A DNA stretch of 64,000 bases. Origin: Entomortierella parvispora. Lineage: Eukaryota; Mortierellomycota; Mortierellomycetes; Mortierellales; Mortierellaceae. Shown here one piece after another: positions 1 through 12,300 of the stretch. Under the pieces are notes generated by a model that was not told where the DNA came from, ran no database searches, and was given only the letters and a program-made list of their open reading frames with translations. Numbering within the stretch: the first letter of the stretch is position 1; each line of letters begins with the position of its first letter. The stretch lies in NCBI GenBank assembly GCA_963573315.1, contig OY752150.1, forward strand, positions 186,001 to 250,000, given 5' to 3'. A program made the position numbers and the translations under genes.

Positions 1-426
1 TGCAGCTCGATTCAAGGACCAACAACCCTTTTTTTGTATCCTGGGTCGAGTGGATGAAACGAGTCGGATGGGATGGATGAGCTGAGCTGGGATGCATGGG
101 CTTCCTTTTCTTCTTTCTCTTCTTTCTCTCATCCATTCATCTTTCTTCCTTTCTTTCTTCCTTCCTCCTCCTGTTCATGCCCGTCTTTGCTTCGTCATCT
201 TCATCATCCCTCCTCTTCCAGCACCGCCTCATTCTCTCCTTCTCTTCTCGCGTCCCTGGTCATTGCTGCTCTCTTTTGTCCCTTTTGATCCCTCTCCGCT
301 CCCATCGCTACACACAACGGTCGCTTATCGTGCCAACGGCCGAATCTCATTCCTCCTTGTTCATTTGTTTGCATTCCATTATTGCCGGCACTGCAACTCC
401 CATCAGCCAGACGAGAACAGTGACCA
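1..426. other. 5' flank of the mannosyltransferase gene
   Basis: This stretch is C/T-rich with long runs of TTCTTTC and CTTCCT type and no conserved coding signal. Overlapping low-complexity reading frames cross it on both strands, but they only reflect the pyrimidine bias. It most likely holds the promoter and 5' UTR of the gene that begins at 427. Confidence 0.5.
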
Positions 427-3400
427 ATGTATTCCTCAGGCAAGGCCTCGCGGTCCTCATCCTCGTCCTTTAGCTTTCTAGATCCCTCTGGCCTCGACTT
501 TGATCTACCTCCAGAACAGCCTACAAATCACATCACCACCATCCATGAGGACGACCAGGAAGAAGAGGCAGACTATGTGCACATTCGCGAGGCTCATGCT
601 GAGCGTCTTCAGGACCCCTACTATGCCGCACCACCAGTAGCCATTCAGGACGAACCGGCGATGGCACCTCGCTACCCAACAGGAGGCCACTTTTATGCAG
701 ACGACACGCCTAATCGGTCCCTGACGTCCTCGCCTTCCTTGCCTTCTTCCTATTACCCACCCCACCTTCAGCAACCACAGCATCAACAGCGATATCAGTA
801 CCCCAGAACCAGGGCAGGTGGCAACGGATCAACAGGACTTCCCCTTTATGCTTCAAGGACTCAACGGATGAGGAACGGTCAAAGCTCCTCATTTGACCAG
901 TCAGGCAAGCCGATCTTTCGCGGGCCCTCCCAGCCGCGTATCAGTTCCAGTGGGATCGGTGGAATGAGCAGCAGCAGCAGTGGTTCTGAAGGCGACGAGG
1001 CATATTTCATTGGAGGCAGACGTGCGGCGGGCATTCATAAGCGCCTCTCATCGTTCAGGAGTCGACGAGGCCGTCCTTGGTACAAAAGTCGACAGGTTCA
1101 GATCGTCGGCTTTATCTGTGTATTGTCGCTTATTGTTCGACTGTGGGGCATTGGGTATCCCTCATCGGTTGTGTAGGTCGCTCTTCTACGTTTCATTAAG
1201 CACCAAGCAGACTCGAGCTCCTGTCAGCAAACACTGATTGTTATCTTTTTTTACATGAAATGAAATAGATTCGATGAGGTACACTTTGGCGGGTTTGCCT
1301 CCAAATATATCCGAGGTCGATTCTTCATGGATGTTCATCCGCCACTAGCAAAAATGCTGATCGCCGTGGTAGGATGGGTCTTTGGCCTGGATCCCAGTTT
1401 TGATTTCAGAGACATTGGAATGTAGGTTGACAGATCAGAGCAAGCATTAAGGACTGAGCTTTTGGTTGGAGGAGCAGCAAAGAGTCTGTCCTAACTTTTT
1501 TTTTGTGGATCTTTCAGGGACTACATTGCACCCAAGGTGCCCTACGTTGCCATGCGCATGCTTTGCGGGCTTATGGGGGCAGCCGTTGTCCCTATGGCCT
1601 TCTTCACGATAAAGAACTCTGGCCACTCATTACATGCCGCCGTTCTTGCAGCTGTGCTTGTTCTCTTTGGTAACGTTGGCAGAGAGCTATTTATTGCCCG
1701 CCAGTTTCAGGGACAACCACAGCAAAAAAAAAAAAAATTAACCGACTCCTGTTTCATCACCACGCATGCATACATCCCTTAGAGAACAGCATTGTCACCC
1801 AGAGTCGTCTCATCTTATTGGACTCTCCCTTGATATTCTTCACCGCATTCACTGCACTGGCATGGACCAACTTTCACAACCAGCGGAAATATCCCTTCTC
1901 GGATGATTGGTTTATTTGGCTGTTCCTGACCGGCGTCGGTTTGGGATTAACAGGAAGTGTCAAGTGGGTCGGACTCTTCACCATTGCCACGATCGGGACT
2001 TCTACCATCAATCAGCTCTGGATCCTTTGGGGAGATCTCAAAGTGCCGACGCGCGTGTGGCTGGATCATTTCGCAGCAAGGGCATTCTGTCTGATCCTGG
2101 TCCCTGTCGTCATCTACATGTTCATGTTTGAAATTCACTTTTTGCTGCTGGGAAGCTCAGGTGATGGCGATGGCTTTATGAGTGCACCTTTCCAGATGAC
2201 TCTTGGAAAATCTTTGCAGGACTCACCATTGTGTAAGATACTTGGACAGGTCCTCCGTGAATCCTATTTGTGAGAACTCTATGTACCCTACTGACCTTTC
2301 ATACTTCCCTTTAAACAGCGGTCGCCTATGGAGCGACGATTACGATCCGTCATCAGGGGACCCAGGGAGGATATTTGCACTCGCATCCTTCAAACTACGA
2401 AACAGGAAGCAAACGTAAGGGCTTGTACTTTTGTCATGGTTCTAATTACGATGACTTTCTGTTTACATTTTCGAATGACTTACCAACTGCCTTTTATAAT
2501 TCTAGAGCAACAAATAACACTCTACCCTCACAAGGACACCAACAATGACTGGATCATTCAAAAAGGAGACGGGTCTATTCCCTCCAGTCTGGAATACGTT
2601 AAGAACGGCGATGTGATTCGCCTGATGCATATTCCCACCTTCAAAAAGCTGCATTCACACGACAAGAAAGCTCCCGTTACGGAGGACGAGAATCATTTTG
2701 AGGTCAGCGGCTATGGCTCCAAGGAATTTGTTGGTGATGCGAATGATGAATGGAGAGTAGAAATCACGGACTTTGATGGAAAGGACAAAAAGGCCGGCGA
2801 GACGATGCACACTCTCCGGTCCAAATTCAAGCTGGTGCACACCAACATGGCTTGCGATCTCTTTTCTCACAGCGTCAAGTTGCCGAAATGGGGATTCGAA
2901 CAGCAGGAGGTGACTTGCATGAGAAGCGCTGTTCACGCAAAGGCAACGTGGATGATAGAGTCCAACGTCTATGAACATTGTAAGTGTAGATGCTTTTCTT
3001 GCGCCGTCAAAGACACTTTTGTATTTCTTTATTAATCTTGCTGTGAATAGATCCTGCAAATGCCCCCAAAGTCAACTACAGAGTTCCAGGGTTCTTTGGA
3101 AAATTCATCGAGCTCAACAAAGTCATGTGGAGGACCAATGCAGGATTGACGGATTCGCATCCTTACGACTCGAGACCCTCGTCCTGGCCATGGATGCGTC
3201 GAGGAATCAGTTTCTGGGGCAAGGAACAAAAGCACGTGTATTTGATCGGCAATTGGTTTACGTGGTACTTGTCGTCTTTTTCGGTTGCCTTGTATGCATT
3301 TATCCGCATCCTCCTCGTTGTCCGCGACAAGCGTGGATACCGTGACAATTTTAGAGGTAAAATGAATGCCGGTTGATATAATCCATCGTCTGTTGTGGTC

Positions 3401-4373
3401 AGTTATTAATAATCGCTTTCCATTAGGTCTTCGGGATTACTACGAGCTATCGGGTGGCTTCTTCTTCATGGGCTGGTGTTTTCACTACCTGCCGTTTTTC
3501 CTGATGGACCGTCAGCTCTTTTTGCATCATTATCTTCCTGCTCTTTACTTCTCAATCTTGTTGCTCTGTGTGACATTTGATCTGCTGTGTCGCTTCATGC
3601 CAAATCGGTATCGACTGGCGGCTCTGATTGTGGTCTCAACCGTTGCAATCTATGTGTTCAAGACGCGGGCGCCATTGGCATATGGATCACAATGGTCACG
3701 GTCGGAATGTGAGGCATCAAAGATGCTCAAGACGTGGGACTATGATTGCTATCAGTTTCCGATATCGTACGACACATACAAACCATACCACCTCTCGAGC
3801 TCGGTGGAAGACTTGACAGGACGAATTATCGACCCCCCTGTCAATCAACAGGCACAGGAACCAGCCCACTCTGAAGACAAGCCACATGACTTTTTGGAAA
3901 ATCTGTTGCCCCACAACCCCGTGCCTGCGGATCAGGAGCAAGGGAAACAACAAGAGATTCAACAGGAGTCGAGCAAGGGAGATGACAAGGCCAATGTGGT
4001 CGTCAACAGTCCACTCAAGGATGATATCAAGGAAGCAAAAGCGCCGGAAAGGATACATCTTCAAGATTCGATTCCTGTGAATGAGAGACCAGCTGCTGTA
4101 GAGGGAAAGCGCACAGCCGAACCGGCGCTTTTGCCTGTGATAGGGGAGATAGCGGAGAAGCTCAAAGCTGCCAAGCTACAACAACCAGCAAAGGAGCCTG
4201 CCGTTCAGGCCAGTATCCCAGATGAGCAGGACCTTGACTTCGGAGATTTCTCTAGCGACCTTATGAGTGCTGACGAAGAGAACCCAGGAGGGGAGGACGA
4301 TGCGATCCCAGCAACAGGAGGGGAACAAGAAGGAGATGACATTGAGCTTGAGGCGGACGACTTGAAGCCATAG
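427..4373 (+). CDS. protein O-mannosyltransferase (PMT family, probably PMT4 type), 8 exons
   Basis: Dolichyl-phosphate-mannose:protein mannosyltransferase of the ER membrane, which starts O-mannosylation of secretory proteins. Exons: 427-1172, 1269-1421, 1518-1669, 1783-2232, 2319-2414, 2506-2979, 3051-3356, 3427-4373 (1107 aa). The first loop carries [18 protein letters not shown] and [11 protein letters not shown], including the Asp-Glu pair typical of PMT catalysis. MIR-domain motifs follow ([29 protein letters not shown]), and the membrane end has [20 protein letters not shown]. The VPYVAMRM and FLHHYLPA stretches look PMT4-like, but the subfamily is not certain. It is longer than a usual PMT (about 750-800 aa): about 230 Ser-rich residues precede the first membrane segment, and about 200 mostly acidic residues follow the last one. 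The start at 427 is the first ATG of the long open exon; the true N terminus may lie further in. Confidence 0.93.
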
Positions 4374-4559
4374 ATATTTTGCACACGACCACGCAATTAA
4401 AAAAAAAAGACTCGCGCCGCGCAACCCGCACGCGAGCCCGCAGCAAATGCAGATGGGGAATGTTAAAACTGCGGAAAATGGGTTCCTACATACATAAAAA
4501 ACTCCTAGACTGAACCGCCCTGTACCGTCTTCCATTCCTCCTTCAGTCTTCATTCTCTC
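4374..4559. other. intergenic spacer between PMT and phosphotransferase
   Basis: A short A-rich, then GC-rich spacer. It holds the 3' end of the mannosyltransferase gene and the promoter of the next gene. No ORF or repeat of note was seen. Confidence 0.5.
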
Positions 4560-6005
4560 ATGACTTCAGTAACGACCACTTCAACGGCAACCACATTCAG
4601 CGCACCGCTGACCTATCAGTACTACACTCTACAGTCCGTGGCAGCACAGGCTTACGCGACTCTTCGTAGGCATCTGGCCTCGGCTCTCTTCTCAAATGAT
4701 CTCTTCGGTGGCCATGCACCGAATCCCGGCGATGCTGAACTGTCAACCTCATGGCTCAAGAACATCCTCATCTCAGCAGGCGCCATTCCCAAGGATGCCA
4801 TCATCTCTAGCGTCGAATGCACTGGACTCGACGGAAACCGTGGCCTCGTTGGCGCAATGACCCGTGTTCTCGTCACTTATACCCTTTCCAACAACAAGGA
4901 GGACTCACGGAGCGTACACATGGTCCTCAAGAAGAGTCGCGATGGAAGGAGACCTCGCCTGGCCAACATTCTCTCGGGCCATGCCCGCGAAGCCATTTTT
5001 TACTCCTCCGATCTGGCCAAAAACCTGTTGCCTTCAACCCTCTTGCCCAAGGTCTATTATGCTCATGGATCCCAGTTCCTGGGCGAGTATGTGATTCTCA
5101 TGGAGGATGTCAAACAACGCCGATCCAAAAACAACAGTGAAGACCCTCACAAGAAGCCGATTGACATCAATTTTATCTTTGGGAATCAGATTTGGGGGTT
5201 GCCTGAATATGTCAAATCGCAAACCCTTCCCCCAGCAACGGACATGCTGGATCAAATGTTCTTGACCGCAGCCGAGATGCATGCTCAGCACTGGAACGAT
5301 TCGCGTCTGCTGCAATTGAACTGGCTTAAAACTGCAGCCTGGTATCGCGGCACGGGACGGACGCGTTGGGAATGGAGTGTTCAGGCCGGACTCCGAGCTT
5401 GGGAAAAGGGCAAAGCCATGGCGGCCTCGGGCGACTACAACGTCAAGTACTCGGACAAGTTTATCAAGATGATGGACGCGTCTTTCAAGCATGCCTCCTG
5501 GGAGAAGTTTCAGGAGCGGTTACAGGACAAGACCGTGCCATTCACGTTGACACATGGCGATTTCCATGCCGCCAACATGATCCTCGACCGAACGGGCTCG
5601 TCTGATTCACCTACGGTTACTATCTACGATTGGTCTGAAGTGTGCATTTGGGAGCCAACAACGGATCTGGCGCAGACAGTGATCTCGGATGTGGCCGTTC
5701 CAGTCTTCAAGACCCATGCGCGCAAGGCACTTCAAAAGTATTGGGATCGATTGATCGCATTGGGTGTAGTCAAGGCAGCCGATTATCCGTTCGAGACTTG
5801 CTGGAAACATTTCTTGCGAGGAGGTCTTGAGAAATGGCTGTGGACGTTTGCGATCCTGTGCAGTTACCCAGGCATGCCAGCACCGGGAGTGCAGCATTTC
5901 CATGACCAGATGCTAGCCTTTATGGAGTTAGCAGATAATGGAGGAGAGGAGCACTATGAGATTACAACAGTTCTCTGCTTCCTGCCCCCTGAGGCGCAAC
6001 CATAG
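4560..6005 (+). CDS. APH/ecdysteroid-kinase-like phosphotransferase
   Basis: A single-exon gene of 481 aa with the aminoglycoside-phosphotransferase (choline-kinase-like) fold. The catalytic loop is LTHGDFHAANMIL near residue 330, with the expected HGD...N pattern, followed about 25 residues later by YDWSEVCIWEP, the metal-binding Asp equivalent to DFG. An N-lobe Lys-containing strand (VHMVLKKS, about residue 120) fits nucleotide binding. Members phosphorylate small alcohols, sugars or sterols; the substrate cannot be read from the sequence. Length and layout resemble the fungal and animal EcKinase/CHK-like groups rather than bacterial resistance enzymes. It has no signal peptide or membrane segment and is probably cytosolic. 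It lies about 190 bp after the PMT gene in the same direction. The lack of introns contrasts with its neighbours. Confidence 0.8.
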   Translation: MTSVTTTSTATTFSAPLTYQYYTLQSVAAQAYATLRRHLASALFSNDLFGGHAPNPGDAELSTSWLKNILISAGAIPKDAIISSVECTGLDGNRGLVGAMTRVLVTYTLSNNKEDSRSVHMVLKKSRDGRRPRLANILSGHAREAIFYSSDLAKNLLPSTLLPKVYYAHGSQFLGEYVILMEDVKQRRSKNNSEDPHKKPIDINFIFGNQIWGLPEYVKSQTLPPATDMLDQMFLTAAEMHAQHWNDSRLLQLNWLKTAAWYRGTGRTRWEWSVQAGLRAWEKGKAMAASGDYNVKYSDKFIKMMDASFKHASWEKFQERLQDKTVPFTLTHGDFHAANMILDRTGSSDSPTVTIYDWSEVCIWEPTTDLAQTVISDVAVPVFKTHARKALQKYWDRLIALGVVKAADYPFETCWKHFLRGGLEKWLWTFAILCSYPGMPAPGVQHFHDQMLAFMELADNGGEEHYEITTVLCFLPPEAQP

Positions 6006-6277
6006 ACGACGATTAAAAACTTGCCACCAGAAACGCCACCAAATTTGACTATGATGACGTCACTGTATTTTCTCATGCACTCACACTTCGCTGCGGCGCG
6101 TTAAGACTTGCGATTGGCAGTCTCCCGCAGCCCTCGACAATTTTCTTTTGAGAGAAAGCAGGCAGAAGCAACTGACAGCAGGCAAAAGACAAGCAGCCAG
6201 GGATATAGATTAGATTGGCCGCCGTTGCTTCGAACATCCTCCTCCTCCCTTCCTCCATTCATCACAGCTCGCCCATC

Positions 6278-8601
6278 ATGGATTCTGAACTGGACCTGTC
6301 CAAGCTGCATGCGCTCTCTCACGAGGTCATCTCCAAGCAGGCCACCATCAACATCGGTACTTGTTTAGATCATCTCTTCTTTTGCACAGATCCACCCTTT
6401 CGCAATCATCAAACCCTGTCGATCCATCTCGACCATGGAATACATTATCCCCTCCAGGCCGCAGGATCTATGGCCTTTCGCTTCCCTTCTCGCACCCTAT
6501 AATACTTGCATTACATTCTCCGAGATTCACTTGCTCATCGCCACCGCCGGCAGCTTTTTCGCCAACCTCGCCCCGACCGACTGCTGCCCATTCAAAGGCT
6601 ATCCTTGGTTTAAATGCAAAGCATTACCTAACATCAGTCCCTCCTTTCCACAGGTACCATTGGTCACGTCGCTCACGGTAAATCCACCGTCGTCAAGGCC
6701 ATATCCGGAGTTCAGGTACAGAGATCTTTCTGCGAAGGATCTCCATTCGGGCGAAAGTGATGCAACCTGTCCTAATGATTTTTTTTCTTGTTTTTGATTT
6801 TCCTTTGGACAGACTGTTCGTTTCAAGAACGAGTTGGAGCGTAACATTACCATCAAGCTGGGATACGCCAATGCCAAGGTATTTACACCTCCAGGAAATC
6901 TGTGGATGCCATTCGAAACAGGAGGGTCCATTGGGACTAGACAGGAAACTAAACGCGAGAACTCTTCTTGGATCAACGGATGTAGATCTACAAGTGTCAA
7001 AACGAGGCTTGCCCCCGCCCCGGATGCTACAAGTCTTACCGCAGTAACATGGAGGATCACCCCAAGTGCGAGCGTCCTTTCTGCGGTGGAACCATGAAGT
7101 TGGAGAGGTAGGGTATCAATTTCTTAAGCAACAAATCCTTGGATTGTCCTGTAGCTGCTTGGAAGCATCGACTAACTGTTCTCTATGCTATTTTCATCTT
7201 TTCATTAGACACGTCTCCTTTGTCGATTGTCCCGGTATGAAATCATTGTGCAATGGAGAACTCTGGAAAACTCTTGGAAGGATGATCAGGATGTTCAGTG
7301 GCTTACATCGGGAATGCTTGTGCTTTTTCACTAAATCGAATCTCATCATGGACACATAGGACACGATATTCTCATGGCTACCATGTTGAACGGTGCCGCC
7401 GTCATGGACGCCGCCTTGTTGTTGGTTGCCGCCAACGAGTCTTGCCCCCAGCCCCAGACCAGCGAGCATTTGGCTGCTATTGAGATCATGAAGTTGGAGC
7501 ATATCATTATTCTTCAGAACAAGGTCGATTTGATCAAGGAGTCTGCCGCACAGGAGCACTACCAGAGCATCTTGCAGTTCGTTAAGGGAACCATTGCCGA
7601 CTCTGCCCCCATTGTGCCCATCTCTGCTCAGCTCAAGTACAACATTGATGCCGTCAACGAATACATTGTCAAGCGTATTCCCATCCCCGTTCGCGACTTT
7701 ACTTCGGACCCTCGCTTGATTGTCATTCGTTCCTTCGATGTCAACAAGCCCGGTGCTGAGGTCGAGAGCTTGACCGGAGGTATTGCTGGTGGCTCCATTC
7801 TCAGCGGAGTGTTGCGTGTAAGTATACTGGGATCCGATTGAGCTCTAGGACCTGTTCATGATGAAAGCGAGAAACACCAAGGATGATATCCAGAACTAGT
7901 ATTTACGATCTTTTCTGTGTCATTATCGGATAGCTTGGAGATGAGATTGAGATCCGTCCCGGTATTGTCACCAAAGATAACGAGGGCAAGATTAAGTGCA
8001 GACCTATCTTCTCCCGCATTGTCACTCTGTTGGCCGAGAGCAACAACTTGAAGTTTGCCGTTCCCGGTGGTTTGATTGGTGTGGGTACCAAGATTGATCC
8101 CACTCTGTGCCGTGCCGATCGTTTGGTCGGACAGGTCTTGGGAGCTGTTGGAAAGTTGCCCGAGGTCTACTCTGAGTTGGAGATCAACTACTTCTTGCTT
8201 CGTCGTCTCTTGGGAGTCAAGACTGATGACAAGAAACAGGCCAAGGTCACCAAGCTGACCAAGAACGAGGTTTTGATGGTCAACATTGGTTCCACCTCGA
8301 CCGGTGGTCGTGTGATCCAGGTCAAGAACGATATTGCCAAGATTGCTCTTACCGGACTTGCATGCTCAGAGTAAGTTGCTGGTTGCCTTTTCTTTCGTCT
8401 TGATTGCGCACCTAGGAAAGACTTGGTTTTTTTTTTCTTTGGGGATATTTGCATTTGAATACTGATCAACTCCTTTTGTGTCATAACTCCTTACTACTCA
8501 ACAGAGCCGGTGCCAACGTCGCCTTGTCGCGTCGTATTGCCAACCATTGGCGTTTGATTGGATGGGGTAAGATCACCCGTGGATCTTCTGTTCCCATCTA
8601 A
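6278..8601 (+). CDS. GCD11: translation initiation factor eIF2 subunit gamma, 8 exons
   Basis: The GTP-binding core subunit of eIF2, which carries initiator Met-tRNA to the 40S ribosome. Exons: 6278-6356, 6654-6715, 6813-6878, 6986-7107, 7209-7234, 7360-7817, 7934-8370, 8505-8601 (448 aa). It shows G1 [11 protein letters not shown] (residues 28-38), switch 1 [14 protein letters not shown], a Cys-rich zinc knuckle in exon 4 ([11 protein letters not shown] ... CERPFC), G3 DCPGHD (116-121) and G4 NKVD (172-175). Domain II and III blocks [19 protein letters not shown] and [10 protein letters not shown] follow, and the end is [13 protein letters not shown]. It lacks the long N-terminal extension of budding yeast and is closer to the animal length. 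Intron 1 (297 bp) is the longest. Near-complete identity with the family at every core motif makes this one of the safest calls. Confidence 0.97.
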
Positions 8602-9359
8602 AGGATAACAGACAACAGTGCGTGAATATAACCCTGGAGCCGTTACCGAAGGAAGATTGTGAAGGACGTACGTTTGCTAGCGAGCAAAGTGGCTGTGAAG
8701 GATGATAGAAATAAATTTTACGATATTTGCCTTGAAGAGATGGATGACTCTTTCTATGTCGTGTTGCATGCACCACATTCAATGATCCAATGGTCGATTT
8801 ACCCGGCCCAGAACACCTCGACCACTGCGCTGTCCGTTGGCGTTTCTTTTTCCCAGGGGTATCGGCTCGAGGGTTGCACAGAACATGCAGTTTCTTTGGC
8901 TTTATCCGAGGGAGTTCCGTCTTCCGCCCGCCCAGTCCGCCCGTGGCTCTCAGCTCGGGCCTGAAAGATGAGTTTAAGGCAACTAAGGTCTGTCAGACAG
9001 TGGCCGCGAAGAAGGGAGAGAAGGGCGGCGAGCGAACGAGCAAAGTAGAGGCACAAAACAGGCAACGATCCTATTTTTTTTTCTTCTTTTTTCCCCCCCT
9101 GTGTCCTTCCTACCTTTCTGTGCAATCATCCCTCGACCTTGTCTGACTTTTTGTCGCCCTCCTCTCCCCTCACTGGCTTTTTTGGACCCCGCCTCCTCCT
9201 TCTCATTCAGTTGCCATTCCTCATTCTGCATCACGATTCCATTCCTGGCCCAAACTTTTGCCACGACGTTGAGAACTAGGAACGAAAGACTGGAATACTG
9301 AAGAAAGGCGCTTTCAAACAGAACAAGGCTGCGTCCACACATTTCATTCACTTTTTTTT
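8602..9359. other. intergenic region upstream of ABC transporter A
   Basis: About 760 bp with no convincing gene. The first part is the 3' end of the eIF2 gamma gene. The second half is pyrimidine-rich (CTTTTT and CCTCCT tracts around 9060-9240), as is common before genes in this window. No clear TATA box was seen. Confidence 0.5.
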
Positions 9360-12300
9360 ATGATGTCAAGATCAAACAAAGAAGAAAACGCGTCCGAAAA
9401 GATCTCTGCTGTAGACCATCAACCTTCTCTCCATCTAAAAGGGGACAAAGGTTTCAGGAACGAGTCCATGAGCAAAGATGTGTCTTCCGTTTCTGCGCCC
9501 AGAAAGGGGTTGATCTCGCCCGAGAACGATGCGAACACACTTTCTCTGATCACTCTCTGGTGGTTAAACGGACTCTTTGCCAAGGGTTACAAGCGTCGGA
9601 TCGAGGAGGATGACCTCTACCTGATGCTAGAAAAGAATCGAGCCCACGTCTTGTGCACGCAGTTGTCTCGGCAGTGGGAACTGGAAAAGAAGCGGGCGGG
9701 TCTTGAGAACAAGGCGCCGTCCCTGATCCGAGCTACATTCAACACTTTTTGGGGCCGGTACTATGACTGCATCCTGGGACTGGAGATGGGTGGTAAGAAG
9801 CGCGGGAATACAACAAGTCGGCTTGAAGAGTACGAGTGATGGTCCATGGACTGATCTTGGTGTTTCTCTCCCTGATAGATGCATGCCAGATCTCGACACC
9901 GTTGATGATGCAACAGGTAAGACGTTGACATCCGCCTTTGTCTACCTTCTCTCTTTCCCTATACCAAGCATCTTGGAAGAAACAATCAAACATTCTCTCT
10001 AACGCTCCATTGCCATAGGTGATCAACTTCATCAACAACACAACCTCCGACAATCCTCCTGCAAGCTGGCACGGCTATGGGCTGGCGGTTGGAATGATGG
10101 CACTGACCCTGGTCCAGAATATTTTGTACCAGCGGTGGAACTTGGGTTCAGTCCGACTCGGGATCCTGATCCGGGCAGCTCTGATCGACATGACTTTTCG
10201 AAAGGCAACAACTCTGTCTGCGAGATCGCACCTGTTGTATCCGGATGGCCGGATCGTGAACTTGATGTCGACAGACGCGTCCAGAATCGACACTGCCATG
10301 TTGTCGATCGCACTTGTCGTCTCGGTTCCGATTTACACGATCGTGGTAGTAGGGCTGCTGGTTAATCTGATGGGACCCTCGGCCCTGCTAGGGGCTGCAC
10401 TTTTGATTCTGATGAACCCAGTCCAAGGGTGGGCTATGTCAAAGCTGGGACCGATCCGAAAGAAGGCGTCCGAATACACCGATAGTCGTATTAAGCTGAC
10501 CTCGGAGATTCTACAAGGGATCAAGGTCATCAAGTTCTATGCTTGGGAGGCTAGGTAAAGAGAATGAGATGAAAAGCATTACATGTCAGTGGTTGCTTGA
10601 TCTTGAAGCTGTCAGTTGTCTTCTGCCACTGATTACTCCCGCTCTCAAATGAACTTGCAGCTTTCTCCAGAAGCTGTCAGATATTCGTAGGAACGAACTC
10701 AAGAATGTTGGCAAGCTCCTCTACATCCGTGGTGCAGTTGCAGCCACGTCGGCCGTGAGTATCCTGCTCAACAGAGACGAGAATATTTGTGTTATGTGGC
10801 TAATTTTTTCCTTTCTCTGGTTTCTTTCTAGTCTCTCCCGGTTTTTGCTTCCGCCCTGTCCTTTGTTCTCTATGCATCTCTCGGAAATGAACTCAAATCG
10901 TCGGTCGTCTTCCCCGCCTTGGCCTTCTTCACTGTCTTGCGCGTCCCGCTCATGGTCTTGCCCTCGGCTTACACCGCAACCGTCGATGCCTATGTGGCCA
11001 TGAAGCGAATTGAAACCTTCTTACTCTCGGAAGAGACAGCCCCCATTCCACCACCAGATTCAACCCACGAGTTTGCACTCTCGATGAAGAACGCCGGTTT
11101 CAAATGGGAAAAGTTGCCTTCCTCCGATACAGACTCGCCTCCTTCAACCCCAACAACGCCCCCCAACTTATCTTCCGTACAACAGGATTCCGGTTCAGGA
11201 GACGACGCCACAATGACGAGTCGCCATGAAGATGAGGAGGTGCATCCAGTCTCATATCTCCATCATATCAACGTCCAGATTCCGCGCAGAAGTCTGGTCG
11301 CCGTAGTAGGGCCCGTGGGGTCTGGAAAGTCGTCATTGCTACAAGCCATGATCGGCAACATGACCATGACGGGCGGGGAAGTGGTGCGAGGTACCAACAT
11401 TAGTTACGCCTCTCAAACGGCTTGGATCCAGAACGCAACCATTCGTGACAACATTCTCTTTGATACCCCCTATGACAAGGAGCGGTATGAGGAGGTGATT
11501 CGATCTTGTGCTTTGGAGCAGGATCTGAAGTTGTTCCCGTTTGGAGATCTGACCGAGATTGGTGAGCGAGGTGTGAACCTGTCGGGGGGACAAAAGGCGA
11601 GACTGTCCTTGGCACGAACAGTCTACTTCAGGGCTGGGATGGTCATCCTAGATGACCCCTTGTCCGCCGTGGATGCACATGTGGGCAAGAGGCTTTGGGA
11701 GGACTGTGTGTTGAATACTCTGAAAGACCGAACCAGGGTCATGGCAACACACCAGCTCCACGTCCTTCCAGATGTGGACTATATCCTCTGTATGAAGAAT
11801 GGCGTCATTGCAGAAGAGGGCACGTTCAAGGATCTCATGGCCAAGGAGGGTGGAGAGTTTAGTACATTGATGGCTCAATACGGAGGGCTTGAAGACGAAG
11901 ACAAAGGTCCCGAGATACAGATGCAGAGCCAAGGACGTGCGCTTTTGGAACGGACCGATACCTTCCTTGCAGCAGTTAGTACCAACAGCAGGGATGAGGG
12001 TGGAAGTGGCCAGGAAAAAAAATCACTTGCAGACACGAAAATCGCGTTGGACGACATTGAGACGGGAGGTAAAGAGGAGCTCACCGAGGCGGCAAAGCAT
12101 GCACAAAAGAAACTCATGTCAGAGGAAGAGCGCGAGTCAGGAGCTGTCAAAGGCAACGTATACAAAGGATACCTCCAGGCATCAGGACGACTGCTGTGGA
12201 TAGCGGTCTTTGGGTTCTTTTTGCTTCAGCAGTTCGCGAATGTTATGTAAGTGTCCGGTCGATTTTGAGATGAAACATAACAGAAGACCGATATGACTTC

